Position numbers and translations under genes: made by a program. Positions 54,042 to 64,000 of a stretch of 64,000 nucleotides of DNA are shown piece after piece. Each line of letters opens with the position of its first letter. Within the stretch, counting starts at the first letter, position 1. The stretch comes from Cycas panzhihuaensis. Its lineage: Eukaryota > Cycadophyta. The stretch lies in NCBI GenBank assembly GCA_023213395.1, contig CM041465.1, positions 170,507,741 through 170,571,740 of the forward strand, in the 5' to 3' direction. The notes under the pieces were generated by a model that saw nothing but the letters and a program-made list of their open reading frames with translations, made no database searches and was not told the origin of the DNA.

Positions 54042-55110
54042 CTTCACCTTCCCCCTTTTCATTTCATTTACTTGCATAGTTACTTTGTTTCCTTTGGTCC
54101 TTTCAAGTTTTTCTTTCTTTTCTTTTGCACGAGGAATGTAAGGAAGCCCCTCCAATACTGCCTCTCAAGAATGTTGGCACATTGGACAAGGATAAGGAAG
54201 CAATCACATCATATGGAAAAGGAAGCAAGCGCGTCATACGGACAAGGCATCTTCTTTGGCCGCATGACTTTCTGGGTACGCACTCCCTCTTCTTTCATAG
54301 CTCTTTCCCTTTGTCATTATTAAGTCCATTGTCTTGCATAATAAACAACATAAAAGGGAAAGAGTAATCAACTGACCTACACACATTCATCTTGCATATG
54401 CATGTTGCATGTTGCCTTTATAGGAAGGAGCATATTATAGGAATTATACTTCCCTCCTCTCCTACCTGAATGCAAAATGTCCCCTAGTTTTGCATTTCCT
54501 AGCATGCATGCTTGAGCTTGTTTGGAGAATTTCTTTGTCTTTTCTCATTTAAAAGAAAAAGAGAGTGAGAGAGTATTTTATGTTCCTCTTTTTGTGAAAG
54601 AAAATGAGAACGCTTTTGTTTTCCCTTCATACACACCCTTCACATCTTACCCACACACTTTACCCTAGTTGCCCTTGCCGGGATTTAAATCCCCTCACTC
54701 ACATAGCGATAAGGGGCTCTTGCCATTACCTCTTTCACTTGTAGACCTGCCTTTGGTGAGCCAGCCTAAGGAGTTCTTTTTATTCCACCCATACTATATT
54801 TTCTTTCTTATTGAAGTTCTTTCTTCGTTGGGCCTCCCTTCTCCATTCCGGCCATGCAAGGCTGAGAGGATTCCATCTTTTAGGGTTATCTAAGATACCT
54901 TGCATGTATCTTGCCCCTCAAGCCAAAAGCCTAAGCTACCTTAAGGAAGTTGTTCGCCATTTGTGGGTCTCAAACCTGTGTTCCAATGCATGGACGCCCT
55001 GTGTGGGTGTTTCCTTCACTTGCAGGATTGTATCTTCTATTCTGGAACTTACCATTGATCCCCCCAATCTTCACCAAGTGTAGTTACCATCCCCATAGAT
55101 GTGATTCCAC

Positions 55111-55129
55111 TGGAGACCATGCTGGGGAC
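55111..55129 (+). other. Primer binding site, duplicated copy
   Basis: Identical to 42147-42165. Confidence 0.7.
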
Positions 55130-55366
55130 CCGCCAGTAAGGGGAATTAGCCTTCCTCCCTTTCTTGTTGGTGCTTCTACCTCTTGGTATCTTTCCTTCTT
55201 GATTTAGTTAGACAGCCCCTAATGCGTGCATTACCTTGTTTCCCTCTTCTTCTAATGCATTGGTAGAACTTGCATGTAACAATTTTCATGTCGTTTACGA
55301 GGTCTACCCCTATTGTCAGAAGAGCCTTCATATCATTCCCTTCCCGTGTTGGATCTTGATCCGATC

Positions 55367-57392
55367 ATGGAGGGATCTCTTTCGGATTGGGCATACCATG
55401 CCTACGTGTTTGATTCTTTAGAGCCATCCATTTCCTTCCAAGGGTCCGCCCAAGGAAGTGAAGACCCCATTTATTATCTGGGTGACCAACTACACCCTCA
55501 ATCTCATCATTCCTCTACTCATGGAGTAGAACCTACATCTCCTTTGGAGTTTCACCATTCCTATGGTGATTCTGATGAGGATCATCCTACGAGGTCCGCT
55601 TCATATGAGGCCCCTTCCACTTCAAACGATCAAGCAAATACCCCTCTCACTGATGTAGTAGAGGCTTTGAGTCAATGCTTCCAAGCTACACGTCTCCAAC
55701 TGCACCCAAAGTGGTTTGAGGAGGTTTTGCAAGGCATTGTACTGCCTTCTTCCACATCTCCTTCATCTCGCTCATCCCGTTCAACTACTTTACCCATGAT
55801 GAGCTTATCTTTTACATCTTCTTCTCCCCATGGCGTATGCACCTTGGGGACCACTCAGGCATGTCATCTTCCCAACTCGGGTTGAGCATGCCCTTAGCTA
55901 GTCATACCACTAGTCCTCCTCCTACTATTGTTTATCCACCTACTAGACCTAGGAGACCTACATGTCCCCCTACTTCTAGTCAAGTGTGGTATGTCTCCAT
56001 ACAATCCCAACACTAACCTAAGGACCCTTCTCTCTACCTACCTCCCAGTTACACTACTTAACCGTAGGGGCATGGTAAAGGGAATTCCATGCACGCTATG
56101 GGTGGACCCTCTACATCCCTATGGGGTCACACCACCCACAGGCGACCCATATGGGAAGAATTTGATTCCTCACCCCTCTTTTCTGCCATCTTGTGTGGCA
56201 CCTTACACCTTGCCTTTGTAAGGAGGGTCAACTCCTTCCTAAGGCACTTTCACTCAAGTTCCTTTTCAACAAGGAGTGCTCTCTCTAGGAGGAATGGGTA
56301 TGCCATACCTATCCGCTCCTATGCAGGTTTCCTAGAATGTGGGATTCACGCCTTCTCACCAAGCAGTAGGAGGATAACATCCCCTTTCAAACCAAACCCT
56401 CCAATGAGGATTTAGCCAAACCTACCCACTGTTATTTCCAGCATCTGTTGACCCTATGGTTCAGTCAAGGGTATGACCCTATATGGGCTATTGGTCAATC
56501 CCATTATCCATTGAGGCGCCAAGAACTAACTTACTGCCTCACCCCCCTAAGGTCCCCAAATTCGATGGGACTTCGTCGTAAGACCTAGCGGAGCATGTTC
56601 GTAGCTTCTCTATGGCATGCATTGATTACTAGGCTTATGACCACATCCTCATGAAACTATTTCTGTGGTCTCTCCAAGGTGATGCCCTTAAATGGTTTTA
56701 TCGCCTGCCCATACATTCTATCTTCTCATTCCAATAGCTCGTGGATGAGTTCGTCAACTACTTTGATGTGGCTTGCCCATTTGAGAGTGGAATGAAATCC
56801 CTCCTGTCGCTTAAACAAGGCCACGATGAGATGAATCGTGACTTTGTACGGCATTTCCACGACCTTCTTCACTCTACTAAGGCTACTTTGCCCGAGGAGT
56901 TAAAGAGAGACCTTTTTGTCAATGGTCTGCGGAAGTTCACGTAGAAGTCCTCAAGATGGGGGCGACTACGTGTGACTCTGCTATAGCGAAGTTCTTGGCA
57001 CTCGAGGCCATTGAGATTAAGGTTGGACTCAAGAAGCCTCTAAAGTCCTCACAGTGAGTGAGGCACCACAACCATCAAAAGAAACTAAATCTCAATAGCC
57101 CTTCAGGTCATCTTCTTATTCCACTGAGAAGACTCTAGACCCCCTCACTTCAGCTATACATTTGTTTGAATGTACAATGAAGGAACTCAAGCTTCAAACT
57201 CCTTCATCTCCCACGTCTAACAAGCCAATTCACCAAGCTTCACAAGTTGCTCCTGCCAAGGGTGGCAACGCCCTGTCCTCTCAAGTGAGGAAACCTGACT
57301 CCTCCCTTGAGAAGAAGTGGTGCTCCATCTATGGGGGGTGCTTCCATGATGATTCACGATGTCAAGCACAACATCCTAAGGCTACCCCATAG
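55367..57392 (+). pseudogene. Gag, duplicated copy of element 3
   Basis: Same content as 42403-44435. Its first 173 codons differ from the first copy by Arg to His in SDEDHPT. Near 56930 a four-base deletion relative to the first copy shifts the frame inside the gag core (NGLRKFT-stop), so the core ends early. The nucleocapsid region 57162-57392 keeps WCSIYGGCFHDDSRCQAQ, with the final Cys that is Tyr in the first copy. Confidence 0.8.
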
Positions 57393-57809
57393 CGTGACTC
57401 TTCTCCAAAATGGGTATCTAGACCCAACCTAGATAAGCCTATTCATAGATATCCCTTCCCCAAACATAGGGAATGTGATCATAACCCCAAAAAAAAGAAT
57501 AACTGGAACTGAGGGAGGCCTCCTAACCCTCACTCTTCTCAAGCCAAAGGGAAGGGTGCGAGGAATTTATCTTCTTCTTTGGGTTCTCCTAACCGACATA
57601 CCCCATCACCTGCGCAATCTTGGAATAAAGGAAAGAAAGTCATTCAGTTGCTTGAGACCACCCCACTATATGCCTTAACCTGGTCTCAAGCGATCATAGA
57701 GGCAAACAATGCCTCCTTGTCCACATCTCATCCTGATCCTCTTCCAAAAACTTTTCTTCCGGAAGCCCTTGCACTCCCCAAGACCATTATTATGCACCCT
57801 GGTCGTTAC

Positions 57810-58811
57810 AACTTTTGAAAAGCTCTCCCCCAACCCATTGTGAAGGGGAAACCTTTCTTGGTCATTGATGAGCTCCATACTATGGCTGCCAGAATGTCCA
57901 TAATGGACGTCTTAAGGATCTGCCCTGAATAACATACGTTACTCTTAGAGGCCTTAAGATTAGATGATGCGCTCGTTCATGCTTTGGGTATCACTTCGAG
58001 CCATGAACCCGTCATTTCTTTTGATCGTAAGGATCTCCCTCCTGCTTGTGAAATGGAGTTCCAATGGCACTTCCCTTTCACTATTACCATTGATAATCTA
58101 GATTACACTCTACGAAGAACCGTTGTCGATAATAGTTCTTCCATTAATGCCATGCCCTTGCGTGTTATGCAAGAGCTTGGCATATCAACTTTAGAACCGG
58201 TTCCATGGCAGTGCCAAGGCTATAATGATAGCGAAAAGACACCCTTGGGATCAGTGTCTATCCCGCTTACTATTGAGGACAAGACTGTCTTTGTTGATAT
58301 TATAGTCATTGACATTTACGTTGACCACAATCTACTATTGGGATACCCATGGCTTGATCAGATGGGAGTCATGTGCTCATCCCGCTGGGGGCAAATTGAA
58401 TCCGTCCACGAAGGGCAAATGAGAGTCGTCTCTTGGGAGCTTCCTCCTATTAAACAACCACATCAATCTCGTCAAGTATCTTATGGCCAAACGAAAGGAG
58501 ATCAAGGCCTTTCTACACATACCTATGCTTGTTCTATTGACATCCCTGACTTATCCCGTTTAGAAGAAGACCCCTCATCCTCCTCTTCCAACCTCACACA
58601 GTTCACTCATATTGGTGTCGGAAGTTACGGGTACCTTTCCATCCTTAGTGATGACGAGTTCAATGGTGAGGATGAGGACCTCCCTCACCCCATCTCCCTT
58701 CTAGGCATGAGTAGAGGGCATTCCCTTCATTCTAGATCTTGCTCTAGAACCCCTACAGTTGGAGAAATGGGTTCTCCGCTTGTATCTCATGTCATTGCCC
58801 CTATTGATTAG
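57810..58811 (+). pseudogene. Protease and linker, duplicated copy
   Basis: From 57984 a 275-residue frame is open through the active-site DNSSSINAMPL, VSIPLTIEDKTVFVDIIVID, GYPWLDQMGV and the acidic linker to a stop at 58811. It is longer than the first copy because it lacks the one-base deletion near 45598. Catalytic Asp present, Gly replaced by Ser. Upstream stops near 57819 and 57930 still separate it from gag. Confidence 0.8.
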
Positions 58812-58999
58812 GTGCTCTTTGGGTCTTCCCCTTCATTGCCACACACAGGTAACAAAGTTGGGAAAGCTCCTCTTGTCCCTTACGAGGGACCTCTTTCTTG
58901 CTCTTCCAGGGAGTCTGTTAGGAATGTTGAGCGGTGTGATGACTACTATGGTCTCGCTGTCTCTACTTCCCCTCACCTTTCGTCTTCTTGAAGTGTGTT

Positions 59000-60017
59000 C
59001 ATCTACGGGGTGGACTACTTTGAAAACGATGAGGCCCTTCTCGAGCATTTAGTGGGCTCCGCGCCCAACCTTCCTTCTGATCACCATAGGCTTGGTTATT
59101 AGAAGGTCTTGGCTATTAGATCTTCTCTCGTTGACCCAACTCCATCCCTTGTTCCATCTCTTCCTATTGACTAAGCCACCCTCCACTTTGAGGAGGGGAA
59201 TGCCATGTCTATGGGGGCAACACAGGACATAGTCCTTGCCCCCGGCAAAGTCATTAAGGTAGGGGCAGAATGTTTTCCTGATGAAGTGAAGGAGTATACC
59301 CTTCTGTTCTAGGAGTTTCAGGATGTTTTTGCATGGAATTACTCCGATATAAAGGGAATCAATCCTTCAATCGTAACCCACAACCTTACTATCATTCGTG
59401 GTACTCACCCTGTGCGTCAGAAGCAATGGACTCTTCATCCTAAGCTCTTGGCTGCTGTTAAAATAGAAGTTGAGAATCTCCTCAATGCAGGATTGATCAC
59501 TTCCATCGACTATCCTAAATAGGTATCTAACATTATCCCTGTTGCTAAAAAGAATGTGACAATCCAGATATGCATTGATTTCCATAATATTAACAATGCA
59601 TGTCCTAAAGACAATTTCCCACTTCCTTTTATTGATCAGATCATAGATCAAACTACCAATTTTGAAGTTATGTCTTTAATAGACAACTTCTCTAGCTATA
59701 ACCACATTCAAATCTCTCCTGAAGACCATCATAAGACGGCCTTCACCAACTGGGGTAATGCGTTTTCCTATAAGGTGTTACCCTTCAAACTCAAGAATGT
59801 AGGCACCACTTATCAAAGGGTAATATAATTCAGTTTTTACGATCTCATCAATAAATCCTTGGAAGTTTTCATGGATGACATGATGGGTCTCTTACGTATT
59901 AGAGCCCATCACCCTGTTGATTTGTGGGCTATCTTTACATGATGTCGCAAATACCATGTAAGCCTCAATCCTCTTAAATATGTGTTTGCCATAACTGCTG
60001 GCAAACTTCTTGGTTTC
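59000..60017 (+). pseudogene. Reverse transcriptase, duplicated copy, cut by element 5
   Basis: Matches 46040-47058, including the TAG in YPK-stop-VSN (59520-59522) and FMDD (about 59865-59888). A local change turns NPWGTFSYK of the first copy into NWGNAFSYK. The sequence ends at AGKLLGF, just before the connection domain, at the LTR edge of element 5. Confidence 0.8.
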
Positions 60018-60500
60018 TGTTTCCCGGCTATCGGGAATGGACTCGCGACACATCGACACAGGTTTGTGCAGGTATATGCCTTTACTTTGCTTACTTATGA
60101 TCGTTGCAGTAATTGGGAATGGTTTGATTGACATGTGCCTGTCCATATGCACCTGTTTGATTGCTTGTTCATTACGCATGTGCCTAACGGCACCTTTTAG
60201 CCTATGACGACTCACAATGGGGCATTCATCGGTGAATCGACACCGTATGGCGACAACCACCCACGACGTCTCCATGGTCTTTCGGGATGCTTTTGCCTAC
60301 TGTTTATGCGTGTTACCGCATGCTGCTTATGTTGCAAACCCTTTCTACGCGTGGTTTAGCCCTCCGTCTGGCCCTTTTGCACCGTTTGAGCACATGCCCA
60401 TGACCTAAAAGCGCTCTTGACTAATGTATTTTGAGTTTAACTTATGATTTTACCTTAAAGACCGATTTCTTACTTTAATTTTCTGCTTTTTGTTTTGGTT

Positions 60501-60598
60501 CGTCTGCGGTAAATTAAGCGATCATGGAGTTTCAGGCGGTACCGGTCGTCATGATAAACTTAGCAGATCTGCTAAGTTTATCGCCAGACGATCGCTTA
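60501..60598. repeat. U3 nested palindrome cluster, element 5
   Basis: 60553-60582 is a perfect 30-base palindrome (GATAAACTTAGCAGA and its complement). It is flanked by TAAGCGATC (60515-60523) with GATCGCTTA (60590-60598), and CGTCTG (60501-60506) with CAGACG (60585-60590). Confidence 0.85.
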
Positions 60599-60708
60599 AA
60601 ATTTAAAAAGAGAAACCACGCGACGATGGCCGCGATTTTTCGGAATCTGGCGTGGCTCCTAATCAGTTGGGCGCGAGGGCCCCCAACGTTCACTGCTTCA
60701 CTCGAGAC

Positions 60709-60714
60709 ATAAAA
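60709..60714 (+). promoter_or_regulatory. TATA-like box in LTR, element 5
   Basis: ATAAAA in GACATAAAACC, 691 bases from the LTR start. Confidence 0.5.
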
Positions 60715-61938
60715 CCATTTTTCATTCATTGGCATCATTATTCACCTCACTTTTCAACTTTCCTAGAGCATTTTCTTCACAAAGAGACAAAGAACAAAAA
60801 CAGTGATAAGAGACGTCCTCCTACAGCTGTGGATCAGAGGTACAAAGGGCTGCTATTGCTGGAGTTGCAGGGCCATTGCTGCCCCCTACGGAGCTCCGTC
60901 CTAAGCACTCTTCCTCTTCATACATTCTCAAGGCTTTCAAGAGGATTTTCACCAAGAAAGACCATCGCAAGGAGCCATTTCCAAGCTTTTGACTTGCATG
61001 AGGTTCCACTACCTTATTCTCTTGCAAGGGACATGCAACAACACCTCATAGGCATTGGTTGGACTGCGCACCAAGCTTCCAAGGACCTACATGCTCTCAT
61101 TTCTCATCATTGAGGTATTTGGTGTCCCTTGTTAAGTGCTTTTTGCTTATTTCTTCATTGCTTACTTGCAAATCTTTTCCTCTCTTTGTGCATGTATTTC
61201 CTTGAGTTTCCTTGATCATTTGATGCAAATAACCAGTAGCGGTTGTGGCCCATGGGAGTGTTGCCCTAGGCTAGGCCTAGTTTCTCACTTGCCCCCTAAA
61301 CCCATCCTTTTCCTCCAACCCTTCTCTTCGCCATTTCTTGGGCAAGCCATAAAGGGTTACACGAGGGTTAGAGGGAGATAGTGGGTTCCGTCCCCTGTCT
61401 TGCCCTACTCCCCAAGGGTTAGTCCCTTATCCTCTCCCCTTTATCTCCGCTTTGTTTAGGAAGCGGGGCTAGAGAAGCTTTGGAGAGTCGGTTTGAATAC
61501 CCGTCTTGGTATAGGCTATCCGTTGCTACACGACCCGTCTGTTACATGCTAGCATCGCTTCCTTATATCCTGTGGAGACCTCTCGTGGGTGAGTTAGCCA
61601 TCCCGAGGCTACACTCAGTCCCGTTTGCGTTGGTGGTGTATGTCGATTGCATATGTGTCGTGTGACTTCGTTTCCTTTCATTGCATATTAGTGCCCAACC
61701 GTATCTTCCTAGCTTAGTTTATTTTACTTGATATATATACATACCTTTTGTATCTCGTAGCCTCTCTCTCGAGAGGAAGGTATTCTCGCTTATTTGCTTG
61801 GGAGCGTTTGGAACAAAGGGCGCAGTGGTCGACCCGCCTTGGGCCGACGCTTGTTTGGTACGTTCTCCCTTTTGTTTGTGTCGCTTTGAGCTTTATTATT
61901 TTATCGCTTCGCTTTAGTTAGTGTTTATTTGCTTTCGG

Positions 61939-61947
61939 GAGGTAAGT
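61939..61947 (+). promoter_or_regulatory. Splice-donor consensus in LTR, element 5
   Basis: GAG|GTAAGT, 1,924 bases from the LTR start, with surrounding sequence unlike LTR-A. Confidence 0.45.
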
Positions 61948-62542
61948 GATCCCCATCACCGCTGGCAAACCGACGCATCTGAGGAGGACGACGGAGGAAG
62001 CGCAACTGTGACGACACTGCGTCTCAAATTTCAACCGCCGATCCGTATTCTCCGCTCACCTTCCATACCCTTTTTTCGTGTTTCTACGTTTCTTTACACT
62101 TGCTTTAGTAGTTAAAGAACATAAGAAAAGGGGAAGAAATAACTATTTAGTTTGTACTTGCTTTTCACTCTGCATTTACTTTACTTGTACATTTCTTTGC
62201 TATACCCCTGCCAGATTATGGTATTTGAGATCCTGTGACCGATCCCTCCTTAGCCGCTCTTGCATATATTTTACCGTGACACGTTCGGTTGTTGCCCCTT
62301 CGCCGCTTTCTCATTACCTTGAGAAGTAGGCGTATGAAGTTTCCTTTTCCCTTCCCGCCATCCGAAGGGTAGGAGGGTCTCGCCTGCGGCTACAGGAAGC
62401 AACCAGCACCTTGCATCCGTGCACTCGGCCTCCCAGACGGACGTCCCGCGAGGTATGATCCTCGTCTTTAGCCTATTAGCCCTGTGGTTTTGTGTCCTTC
62501 CCGCTAGGCGTTGGATCGTTGCCCCGTGGAGAGCGGTTCACC

Positions 62543-62561
62543 TGGCGACCATCTTGGGGCC
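62543..62561 (+). other. Primer binding site, Tat element 5
   Basis: TGGCGACCATCTTGGGGCC, two bases after the LTR end. Confidence 0.7.
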
Positions 62562-62800
62562 GCCAAGAAGGGAGCTAGATCCGCTTCCCTTCGTGTTGGT
62601 GCTCTTGCCTTTAGGTAGGCTCGCATTTTGCGTTTTGAGTTGGGCAACCCCAGCGGGTTTGCGCGGCTTTCCTTTCTTTCCTTTTCGCTTCCTAACAACG
62701 CTCGGAGGCGTTGCATGCGACGTTCTCGCTTGCCTTGCGGTTTGCCGTTGTTAGAAAACCAATCGTCGCGTTCATTCCATCGTCGAGCCCCTGTTTCGTG

Positions 62801-64000
62801 ATGGAAGGATACCCGTCCGATTGGGCCTACCATGCCATGACTTCGGAACTCATGAGTTCCTTCGTCTGCTCCGGAATCCACCCGTGAGGGCGAGGATTCC
62901 ATCTATTACCCCGATGACCATTTCCACCGAAGATTTTGAGCCTTCCACTCATGCAATGGAAGATCGGCCACTCGTGAGACCCGCCACCCCACCGGGCGAG
63001 CCTTACGAGGAGCCACTGAGGTCCCCTACCTTCAAGTCCCTTCGACCTCGTATGGCTATGAGGATACCCTCCCGCCGACGCGGTCGAGGCGCTGCAGTAC
63101 TTTCGGCGGTCACGCCAACCGCCTCCTAGATGGTTAACGGAGATGCTACGCAGCGTGGCGTCTTCCTCATCCATGCCCACGTCATCTCACGGTTGTGATC
63201 GCCCGCGCACACACGTCCTATGCCGTGTCTACCCGGCTCTAAGGCGAGTGTTGCGTTTGCCGCTTCTAGTCGTGGTCCCACTTCCTCGGGGCTCGCCAGC
63301 GGCATCTTTCCCTCAACTCGGGGTTAGTATGCCTTGCTCAAACCAAACGCACGTGCCACCGCCGAACGTGGCGCACGCGTTCCCTAGTAGGCCTCGAGGC
63401 CCTGCTAGCGCCGCCGCCAGCAATGTAGGACCCACTCCTACGTATGTCCAGAACCCGGTTGGTGGTCCTTCTCTTTACGTGCCCCCAGGCTACACGTCAC
63501 AACCTTGGGGGCAGGGCAAGGGAAACCACCTCCTGCCATGGAGTGGACCCGTTGCACCCATATGGGGTCGCGCCACCTACAGGCGGCCCATATGGGCAAA
63601 CCCGATCCCTCACCCCTGTTCCGACGACCGGTAGCGACTCCTGGCTGCGAAGACAAGGGAGCGCGCCTCCTTCCAGAACATCTACCCGGACCCCCTTCCC
63701 ACAAGGGTGTTTCCTCAAGGAGGGATGGGACCGACACCCCCATCCGCTCCTTCACGGTTGTCGATCCCTTAGCCTGAGCAAGGACACGTCCTTTCGTGGA
63801 CTATAGGTCGACGCCCGTCCGCTGAGGCGTTGAGGACTAACTTGCCGCCTCACCCTCCTCAAGTCCCCAAATTTGATGGGACTTCGCCGCAGACCCAACC
63901 GAGCATGTGCGCAGCTTTTCCATGGCGTGCATTGACTATTGGGCCCACGACCACATCTTGATGAAGCTCTTCCCGCGATCCTTGCAGGGCGACGCCCTCA
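62801..64000 (+). pseudogene. Gag (N-terminal part), Tat element 5, runs off right edge
   Basis: ATG at 62801 opens MEGYPSDWAYHAM, the family gag start. The frame changes within about 30 codons (DSIYYPDD appears in another frame), and again near 63130 and 63420. The Pro-rich part is recognisable: SRTRLVVLLFTCPQ in one frame and DPLHPYGVAPPTGGPYGQT, as in element 1. Near 63870-63960 the nucleotide sequence matches the entry to the gag core. Broken copy; the end is not in the window. Confidence 0.75.

Larger units (their letters stand above)
51634..55109 (+). repeat. Chimeric LTR: LTR-B start joined to LTR-A end
   Basis: 51634-52777 is the first 1,144 bases of an LTR similar to the one at 60018. 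From 52778 to 55109 the sequence is LTR-A from its base 650 onward. The result is about 3.48 kb with two TATA regions (52313 and 52841). This is the product expected if a downstream and an upstream LTR recombined out of register. Confidence 0.75.
52778..60017 (+). repeat. Tandem duplication, second unit (interrupted at 60018)
   Basis: Near-identical to 39817-47058, with a few small indels and short clusters of differences. It stops in the RT-RNase H connection at TTGGTTTC, where the LTR of element 5 begins. The rest of the unit is expected beyond element 5, outside the window. Confidence 0.8.
60018..62540 (+). repeat. 5' LTR of Tat element 5 (2,523 bp)
   Basis: TGTTTCCCGG at the start, CA at the end, two bases before the PBS. 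It resembles LTR-B (51634-52777) in its first part, including GCAGGGCCATTGCTG. It carries a 30-base perfect palindrome, a TATA-like box and GAG|GTAAGT. Short ORFs in it are not supported as genes. Confidence 0.8.
60018..64000 (+). mobile_element. Tat-like LTR retrotransposon, element 5 (5' part only)
   Basis: 5' LTR, PBS and gag start; the rest lies beyond the window. It inserted into the duplicated RT gene at 60017/60018. It is richer in G+C and in CpG than its relatives here, as expected for the youngest insertion, though gag already has frame breaks. If the insertion is clean, the last bases before it (GTTTC, 60013-60017) should reappear after its 3' LTR. Confidence 0.75.

Noticed and set aside
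62419-63180. Arg-rich and Leu-rich ORFs in element 5 on both strands
   Set aside because: GC-rich LTR and leader sequence gives open frames by chance; only the gag start at 62801 aligns with siblings.

Overview
The window is plant-type repeat DNA with no recognisable host gene. Nearly every coding trace belongs to LTR retrotransposons. Four Ty3/gypsy elements of one Tat-like family are present, two on the minus strand on the left and two on the plus strand on the right. A complete but dead chromovirus is nested in one of them, and a probable tRNA-derived SINE is nested in the chromovirus. Such nesting suggests a land plant with a large, retroelement-rich genome. A gymnosperm or large-genome angiosperm is possible, but the sequence does not decide this.

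Layout. 1-1481: mosaic remnant with a foreign RNase H fragment and a probable 3' LTR piece. 1482-13899: Tat element 1 (minus), made of an antisense plant-mobile-domain (PMD) ORF, integrase, RT-RNase H, protease, gag, primer binding site (PBS) and a 2.75 kb 5' LTR. 13900-31812: Tat element 2 (minus), more decayed, with a 3.2 kb 5' LTR. Its PMD ORF is split by a 6.48 kb chromovirus (14236-20716). 31813-39167: AT-rich non-coding DNA with two tandem-repeat patches. 39168-51633: Tat element 3 (plus), with its antisense PMD ORF ending against another LTR at 51634. 52778-60017: second copy of 39817-47058, nearly identical, best read as a head-to-tail duplication with a 12,961 bp period and a chimeric LTR in the middle. 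60018-64000: 5' LTR and gag start of Tat element 5, which begins exactly where the second copy is interrupted.

Element biology. Gag (capsid and nucleocapsid), protease, RT-RNase H and integrase would be made from the genomic strand. A separate ORF, on the opposite strand between integrase and the 3' LTR, encodes a PMD-like protein with a coiled-coil tail. Antisense extra ORFs of this type have been reported in Tat-lineage elements, so the arrangement is not new in kind. Less expected features are an inverted-repeat cluster in U3 at a fixed distance upstream of TATA in every LTR, a GTAAG splice-donor-like word at about 1.83-1.92 kb in every full LTR, a 15-base core conserved just after the pol stop, and a possible intron in the PMD ORF. 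All coding copies carry stops and frameshifts and are annotated as pseudogenes. Coordinates of decayed domains are approximate.
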